A DNA stretch of 64,000 bases. It comes from Motacilla alba alba (lineage: Eukaryota; Chordata; Aves; Passeriformes; Motacillidae). A model generated the notes under the pieces. It saw only the letters and a program-made list of their open reading frames with translations. It did no database searches and had not been told where the DNA came from. Shown here one piece after another: positions 57,392 through 64,000 of the stretch; position 1 is the first letter of the stretch, and each line of letters starts with the position of its first letter. Position numbers and translations under genes: made by a program. The DNA lies in assembly GCF_015832195.1 (NCBI RefSeq), contig NC_052018.1, positions 68,819,666 to 68,883,665 of the forward strand, in the 5' to 3' direction.

Positions 57392-60372
57392 TTCTTATTA
57401 AAATCTTGTCCATTGATATATTGTAGTAAATCAATACATGATTTATTAATAATCTGATGCCAATTATAGTTATTGCATGCCTCTATTTCCTTATTAGCTT
57501 ATTATTTTTTCATATAATTTCTCTAAATGTTGTATTCAATTCTTTCGAAAGGTAGCACAAAAAAACTGGATGTAGTAACATTTGGAAGTTGAAAAGCTAC
57601 CTACAATACGACATTGCAACCAAATGATGATACGGGAAAAAATAAATTAGATCCTGATTTCAAGATCCAGTTTTTTGAATTCTCCTTATAACTAGAAGAT
57701 ACTGAGAACACATACTGTGCTTCTACATTGTAAGATTTTCTCTTTTGCAGGTCTCACAATTAATTTCTTTAGATGTGAATACAAGAATTCAAAAATTTTC
57801 TCATAAAGCACTGTAAATAAGATGAGGGATTATTCATTTAACACATTTTGGCATTCTTTGTTAAAAATTTACTGGCTGTAGCAGAAAGTGAAGAGGGTTT
57901 CATAATGAAATCTTAATTCCAATTAGAATTAAATTTACTTGGCATAAAAACTGCAGTGCCAACAATTTGTCAAAGATCTCTGTTCTCACGGATGTAAGTA
58001 CACTAACATCCCTGTGTGTATGTTTAAAGCCCAGATGGAAACCAATCCCATTAAAATGAGCTCTGCAAAATAAATATAGTAGCCAGGAAAGCTATTATAT
58101 AGTGTCAAAGTTGAATTACATGTAGGAGAGAAACAAAAGACTAGAGGATGATGTGGGGGCAGCAAGCATTACACCATTCATTTGGGAGCTTCAAGACATT
58201 GAGCTTTTTGTGGGAGTGAACAGAGGCCACAAACTGTTTACAAAGGGGAAGATTTGAATGGAGTGCTCAGTTCACATCAATAAACAGCAGGTAGCTGAAA
58301 AAGTACATACAATGAATCAATAGCTCATCAGTGAAAATGAGGATCTGAAAAATATCAGAAATCACCATGTCACTAATTAGTAATGGTGCACTGGCACAGA
58401 TACTACATGGTGCAAGTTTCCAGCTATGCTTTTACCTGTCATTACCAAACCATCTGCTAATTCTTCCTACAGCATTTTTACAAAGAAAACCTTCAGTTTT
58501 ATTTGTAATCTAGACCCATTCTCAGATGCTAGCCTTGTCTAAACAAGGATCAAAAAGCTTCATTTATTACAATGGACGTAACAGCAACAAATGGGTTTTG
58601 CAACAGTCTCTAAACCATCTCAGAAATGCAAAACAAGAATGCATCAGAAATGAACAGGCTTACTGAATAATAGGCCAGATTTTCTCCAGAAGGCTGTTCT
58701 CTTTATAAACAGTGTTTATTCCATGCATATAAGAGTACAAGCCAATTTTCCCACTTCTGTTTGGGGCTAAATGAACAAAATGTTTTTAGAATTATTTCAC
58801 TCTAATGTTGAAAAATTATTCTGTGAAGCCTCACCTTAACCATTATTTCAGTCTAATGTTTCTGTTTAATGCCTTACAACATTCCAAAATGGATTGCCTT
58901 GATTAAGGCTTGTCCTTTCAACTTTACCTCTTGTCATCTGAGCAAACCCATACTCTATGCAGTACACTTTCAGAACTGATATTTTAAGACCTCACCAACT
59001 GCAAGAAGCTTATTTATGGCTGCTTTTTAATTTACTATCATTTCCATTAAATTTCAGAAAAAGAAGAAAGAAAAAGCTGAAGACATAAAAAAACAAGCCA
59101 TAAAAATTTATAAAAATTGCTGTGTTCCTGTCCACTGGAAAAACTAAGGACAGGAAAAGCAGACTTGGTACAGAATGTACAAACTTTACTAAATTGGTAA
59201 AATTGCCTTATTTCAGTGGAGTAGTGATATTAAAACAATGTTCTTTATCAAAAAGAATCAATATTGAGAAAATGGAAGAGAAAAAAATTCACAAAACTTG
59301 ATCTCTACAAACACAAGTCTATTAAAAAAGCCAAATGTTTGGGAAATAAATTGTAGATATCTGTGGACATCCTGTGCTGAATGAAGCAGAACTACTGGAG
59401 GGGAAAAAAAAATTCTGAATTTCAGATTCTTGAAAGGCTAATATATTTTGCATTTAATGATAATTATTAGGGTAATATATGATAACCAGAGAACAAAGGC
59501 TGATTATCAGAAAGAAAAATTAAGTGACTGTTAATTAAGCTCCTCACAAAACTCTTATCTTCTGGGTGCTGCTTGGCAACACTTAGTGATATTTTCAAGC
59601 TTTCACAAAAAAAGAAATAAAACAAAACAAACAAACAAAACCCTTTAGCTTTCTAGTTGTCTTCTGGGCTATTTTTCAAATGAAGTACTCACAAGGTAAT
59701 ATGTTTAAGATTATGAGCCCTTGCAAAAATAGGGTACAAAAAGTAAATGTAGAGCCCCTATACTTGCATGCAAATCTTCAGGTTTGCAGGTGATTCATTT
59801 TCAGCAGTATCTCTGCAAACATGAAAGCTGCTTTTCATACAGAAATTGAAGTTACCTACTCACACGCTTGAAGGAACTGATCCCTTAACACTTTCCTCTC
59901 CCTTGTTTGTTTTTGCCTATTTAAAACTAACTTACTATTGTACAACAAGTGTGAGCTTCACAATTCTTCCTACTTCTTTCCAGCTACTGCAAGAAACAAT
60001 GATGACTGTAGCAAGAAAAGGGATGAAATTTCAATAAGAAAGACCCAGCCACTTGAAACACCCATGGGTTTTTATGGTCTGTACTAAATAAAGAAGATTA
60101 GGGGCTCCCTCTTATCCATAATTATTTTTTGGGTGCTAAGTACATACAACAATATAAATGAAAGTTTGGATGGTTTGTTCAAACATACTCAGAGGAAAAG
60201 AGACCCTAAGTCTGCATACCTTCTTTACAGAAGCCTTTCTAGCACTCCTATAAGTTGAAATCTATTTTTTTAATACTCTTTCTCAGAGAGGGATGGCACC
60301 TAAACATGTTTAATGCTGCTAGCCTAATAAAGTGAAACATGACACTCCTATAACAAGTCCAGAGCAGGAGAC

Positions 60373-60490
60373 TGAATCACAGAATGGGTCAGGTTGGAAA
60401 GTATCACACTGAGTCATCTGGTCCAACTTCCCTGCTTAAGCAAGGTCATTCTAGAGCACATGGCACAGAAATGCATCCAGACTTGATTCA
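60373..60490 (-). mobile_element. CR1 LINE remnant, 3' end
   Basis: AATCACAGAATGGGTCAGGT, then TTGGAAAG, then CATCTGGTCCAACTTCCCTG and CATTCTAGAGCACATGGCAC read as the CR1 3' end in reverse complement. Similarity fades after about 60490. Same strand as RYR2. Confidence 0.8.
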
Positions 60491-61835
60491 TCTTCAGCAA
60501 AACATTTACTCCTCTTCCTCTGTGGTATATCTATAATTCCCTCCAGGTAAGTAATTTGCTAAAATTAATATTGATATCCACAACATTTACATCAGATATG
60601 CTCTTCGAGACTTCAAATTTCTTTGAAAATCCATATTTAAACAGTAGTAAGATTATATTTGTCATGTGCTGATTAGCTTATATAGCCCTCTTAAATTCCT
60701 CTCGTTACTTCAAGAATTGATTACTATAACAAGTTTCTACCTGCCCCAAAGCCTTTTGTCTCTGCTCTACTCAGCATAGGATAGGATTGGCCACTAAAAA
60801 CAAAATAAATGCTAACCTTTCATTTTGAGCATGGCAGAACAAAACCATTTCAAAACATAAAATCTCTAAATAATTTCAAGTGAGACTTCCGAATTCGGGC
60901 TGGGGAAAAAGAATAAAAAGAAGAAACTTCAAATACAACATCACCTAGTCTCCAAAGCACATGTGCATGTGCTACATAGAAAATAGACAAAAGCCACCTT
61001 ATTCATATCAACAGGTGACATTCTTTATTGCCAAAAATTCTTGCCTTTGAGTATTTTTTGGACTAAATGAACTATATAACAGTAGAGCACAGTATATTGT
61101 TCCACTCTTTTTGGAGCAATCCCTGCTGAAAACCCATCTTACAAATCAGTGAGATTCTACTCCTCTTGCTTTCAAGTGTTGAAATCTAGAGTAGCTGCAA
61201 CAGAAAATTCTCAATATGGTTGCACTGCATTGTCCTAAAATATTTAAGCATTTCTATGATTTTCTATTTGGTTTCAAAAAAGATATATTGTCTGGGTCTC
61301 AAAACCATCACCTGAACTACAAGTTGTTTGTTACCAAATTGCAAAAGGCTATATACCTGCTTTTGGGTATCTTTTTTTTTTCTTATCTTCCCAAGCAGGC
61401 AAATAATTAAAATATATATAAATTAAATGGTACAGAGAAGTTATTGAATAATTCTGTTTACTGTTACTCCGTATTTTAGAAGACAATTTTTTACAATAAC
61501 AAAATTCTTGTTGGAAAATTTTCAGACAAAATGCTACAGATGAAAAGTATGAGAAATAAAGGATATTTAAGAATTTATCAGAGTATTATTTGCCCACTAC
61601 AAAAGTACTGGTTTAAACTCAAAATGCTTATTGAAGCTGTCAAAATGAAAACTGAAACTCTGGTAACTTCATATTAGACTACAGTATCTGCTGAGAAAAA
61701 TCCTTAATTTCCCATTTTATTTCAGTAACTCACAACATTATAACATTTTCCTATGTCAGACAGCAGATATAAGCAGTGAAGCAGCTTATAATCAGAACAA
61801 CAAATGAGAGATGAGTATACAACTCAAAAGTGGGA

Positions 61836-61919
61836 AAGCAGTACAGAAAAACTCCAACCCAATGAAACAACAAAAAAGCAGTACAGAAAAACTCCAACCA
61901 ATGAAACAACAAAAAAGCA
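61836..61919. repeat. Tandem duplication, 40-bp period
   Basis: Two nearly identical 40-bp units share GCAGTACAGAAAAACTCCAA and AATGAAACAACAAAAAAGCA, with one C gained or lost between them, and a partial third start (AAAAGCAA). An A tract of about 22 follows. Near-identity suggests a recent duplication. Confidence 0.85.
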
Positions 61920-61930
61920 ACATATTAACA

Positions 61931-61952
61931 AGAAAAAAAAAAAAAAAAAAAA
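61931..61952 (+). repeat. Poly(A) tract
   Basis: About 22 consecutive A after the 40-bp tandem duplication and about 220 bp downstream (gene sense) of exon 12. In the transcript it is a U tract. Confidence 0.9.
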
Positions 61953-62169
61953 AAGAAACCCACAAACAGACAGCCAGATAACAAAATATAGAGAATGTAT
62001 GGTAAAATAAGCTTTCTAGTTATTGATTATACTGCATTTTGGAATTTTTAATAGCTTTCTAAAATTTTAATATTTAATGCAATCACAACAAACAGAAATT
62101 ATCTTAATCTTGCTTTCTAAAGAGATTGGAATTATTACTAGTAACATTAATGCTGCACTGATTCCATAC

Positions 62170-62326
62170 CTTGGAAGACCGAAAACAGAATGCTGTAGAT
62201 TTTACATCTGCCTTCTCTTTGTCTGTAAGAAGAAGACTCTTGTCATCCAGGAGACTTAAATATTTTCCTGTTGTTATATGTCTTAGCCTGAATGGCTGTC
62301 CCCATCTAATGTGGCTTCCACTCCAC
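62170..62326 (-). CDS. RYR2: RYR2 exon 12 (MIR / N-terminal domain B)
   Basis: The most 5' exon in the window, 157 bp: one base finishing a codon (Ala283 in human) plus 52 codons, about human residues 284-335. Acceptor CTCTTAG, donor AAG/GTATGG. Peptide: WSGSHIRWGQPFRLRHITTG, KYLSLLDDKSLLLTDKEKAD, VKSTAFCFRSSK. RLRHITTGKYLSL is a typical MIR/beta-trefoil repeat, also found in IP3 receptors. The Arg equivalent to human Arg332 is present. Changes from human include Ile for Val, Leu-Asp for Met-Glu, Ser for Asn, Thr for Met and Cys for Thr. Confidence 0.96.
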
Positions 62327-64000
62327 CTAAGAGAGTCCATACAAAAATTTATTAATTTTTTTCTTTTAACTACTGTCAATAATACTTTAAAGTAAAATAT
62401 ATTGCTAACTAGTTGCTACAAAATATAAAATTCCCATGTTGGATTATCAGCAAGATAGTGGCTACTTCGTGGTTACCCCAAATAAAACCATTCTAATAAA
62501 TAATCTTAAGGTCTTCCTTTGCACAAGCTGTCTTTGTTCAGACTGAATTCCTCTTGAGAGAAGGTACAGACCGCCTACAGAAAAGGAGGCTTATGCTGTA
62601 CACAAAGAGTTTAGATCTGCCAGTTCCCTCCACAACATGTCATCTAGCAGCAGCTGCCATTCTTCACTCTCACAGAGATCTTTTAGCAGTCAGCAGATTT
62701 TAGGCACACTTGAAATGTTGTGCAAAATAAAATGCCTAAAAAAAGTAAAAAACTTCCTAAAATAAATATGAAAAATTATTAAGCAAAATATGGCCCAGGT
62801 TCTTCATATTCTATAGAAGGAAGAAAGGCAAAGTTTATCTAAGCTCCCCAAAAATTATTTGCCTTAAAGTACAGGTCACAGCTTTCCAACTTCTTGCTGT
62901 AAACTGAAAATTCAGCCCTGCTGCTCTTCCTGTTTAATTCCTGAACTCGTGTAGGGGTTACAAAGGAGTATGTACTTCACAAAGGCTTTTCAGATTGGAA
63001 AACTTTCACAACTTATTCTAGTTTTCACAGCATTTTCTTCAGTTATATATCTGCAAAAGTTTGCACTTCAGATGTATGTGAATGCTGCATTTTGTAGAGG
63101 AAGTCATGCATATATTTTGTATATCTATGTATATGTTTTTATATGTATCCACATGGAAGTGTGAAATTCCTTTAAGTTAGTACTTAAACACTAACATAAG
63201 TTAGTCCCTTAAACACAGGTTTAAGTTAAAGTCAATTCCATTTTCCCTGACACACAGATGCAGCAGGTTAAAGCACTTAACCTATTTAACACCAACATCC
63301 ACTTGTTTAAATGTGTCTTCTTTAGAACTGGCCATACTGGATGCAAAGTATGCAAAACCAATTTGGCAAACATTTTCAAAGCGCATTTTTTAAAATGCAT
63401 CTTTTTTGTAACAGGATTTATTACACTTCAGTGATTCAACTTCTAAACCTTTATAGTTATTGGTTTTAAAGAGAACAGAAGAATAAAAAGGATTTTGCCC
63501 TCAACTATTTTTTTTTTAATCTAGAATCTCTTCTGTTTAAATTGAAGGAGCTTTGGGGTAGAAGGAAATAGGGAAGCTTTATATCTTAGAAACACATTTA
63601 TCTTTTTCTGTCTTCTGTACAGCAAAGTCCATATACTCCACAAAAGGACATCTGAGTCCAGTGTTCTAGCATAACTTCTGTTTCTCTAGTCAGTAAAATG
63701 TCAGGTCATGAATCTCAGCTATTGTGTTGCCGAGTCTGGTAAATTACATTGGTTCTGCACCTTTTATATTACAGGTCATGCTGGGGAGCTGCCTTTTCTC
63801 TTGTCCGATTCAATTTTCTTTTGGCCCCAATAACTACAGACCATAAGAAAAAAAAAAAAAAAAGTACCATAATTGAGCCATGCTTCTAGTTCATGCCTGC
63901 AGGATAGGAAAAATAACATTTCATGTGCACTTAAAAAAAGCCTTTTGAGCAGGAAGTATCTTGTGAAGGCAATTCTGACTACTAAAAATATTTTTTGCAG
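62327..64000 (-). other. RYR2: RYR2 intron 11, 3' part only
   Basis: At least 1,674 bp of the intron before exon 12; its donor and exon 11 lie beyond the right edge. I looked on the minus strand for the expected exon 11 peptide (ARSLWRLETLRV region) and did not find it. An A tract occurs at about 63847-63864. Nothing else is recognised. Confidence 0.85.

Larger units (their letters stand above)
56067..62169 (-). other. RYR2: RYR2 intron 12
   Basis: Intron of 6,103 bp. It contains a perfect 11-bp-arm hairpin (57367-57391), a CR1 remnant (60373-60490), a 40-bp tandem duplication (61836-61919) and an A tract (61931-61952). A stretch around 58090-58280 is less AT-rich and complex in sequence but shows no element I know. 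Confidence 0.9.
1..64000 (-). other. RYR2: RYR2 locus, internal part (exons 12-30 by human numbering)
   Basis: The whole window lies inside one gene read on the minus strand. Nineteen exons encode a continuous 986-codon piece of the cardiac ryanodine receptor, a homotetrameric Ca2+ release channel of about 4,970 residues in the sarcoplasmic/endoplasmic reticulum membrane. All encoded parts are cytosolic: distal beta-trefoil/MIR region, N-terminal helical and RIH domains, SPRY1, RYR repeats 1-2 and SPRY2. RYR2 is preferred over RYR3 because stretches such as [17 protein letters not shown] (exon 30) and EAPDQDH (exon 27) agree with remembered human RYR2 and not RYR3. Both gene ends are outside the window, so no promoter, start codon, stop codon or poly(A) site is expected. 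Exon numbers are inferred from recalled human residue numbering. Confidence 0.95.

Noticed and set aside
62327..64000. RYR2 exon 11 in the right-hand flank
   Set aside because: The expected peptide before exon 12 was not found in any minus-strand frame, so exon 11 lies outside the window.
1..64000. A novel multi-gene or defence-type system
   Set aside because: All coding content belongs to one well-known gene; the rest is intron with transposon remnants and simple repeats.

Overview
This window is vertebrate nuclear DNA. It is AT-rich and intron-dominated, and it carries a 19-exon internal piece of one gene, RYR2 (cardiac ryanodine receptor, the sarcoplasmic-reticulum Ca2+ release channel), on the minus strand. 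CR1 LINE fragments point to a bird or other sauropsid. One element near 45.1 kb joins a tRNA-Ile-like head to a CR1-like tail, which matches the TguSINE1 type described from passerines, so a songbird-type genome is the best guess. The exons match my recall of human RYR2 far better than RYR3 or RYR1. Human exon numbers and residue numbers are from memory; they were cross-checked against known variant positions (R332, R414, R420, V507, A549, S616, R739, R1013, R1051, T1107, A1136), which all fall where expected.

The gene runs right to left. Exon 12 (62170-62326) is the most 5' exon present and exon 30 (399-607) the most 3'. Intron 11 leaves the right edge and intron 30 the left edge, so the promoter, the start codon, about 283 N-terminal codons and everything after about residue 1269 lie outside. 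In protein order the exons encode: the end of the MIR/beta-trefoil region (exons 12-13), the N-terminal helical domain C and RIH domain (exons 14-19), SPRY1 (exons 19-22), the two RYR repeats (exons 22-27) and SPRY2 (exons 27-30). All splice junctions are GT-AG and all phases join. The 2959 coding bases give 986 codons with no stop, frameshift or length change against human.

The introns make up over 95% of the window. They hold about eight CR1 fragments, one SINE, A-rich and T-rich tracts, small tandem duplications, two perfect hairpins, a long interrupted G tract (22981-23024) and two compact clusters of possible transcription-factor motifs (an RFX X-box at 12773-12786 and three octamers at 28791-28847). 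Most of the remaining intronic DNA shows nothing I can name.

I found no second protein-coding gene, no functional tRNA or rRNA gene, no CRISPR array and no evidence of an undescribed multi-gene system. The many small open frames in the introns look like chance, low-complexity sequence or dead transposon.
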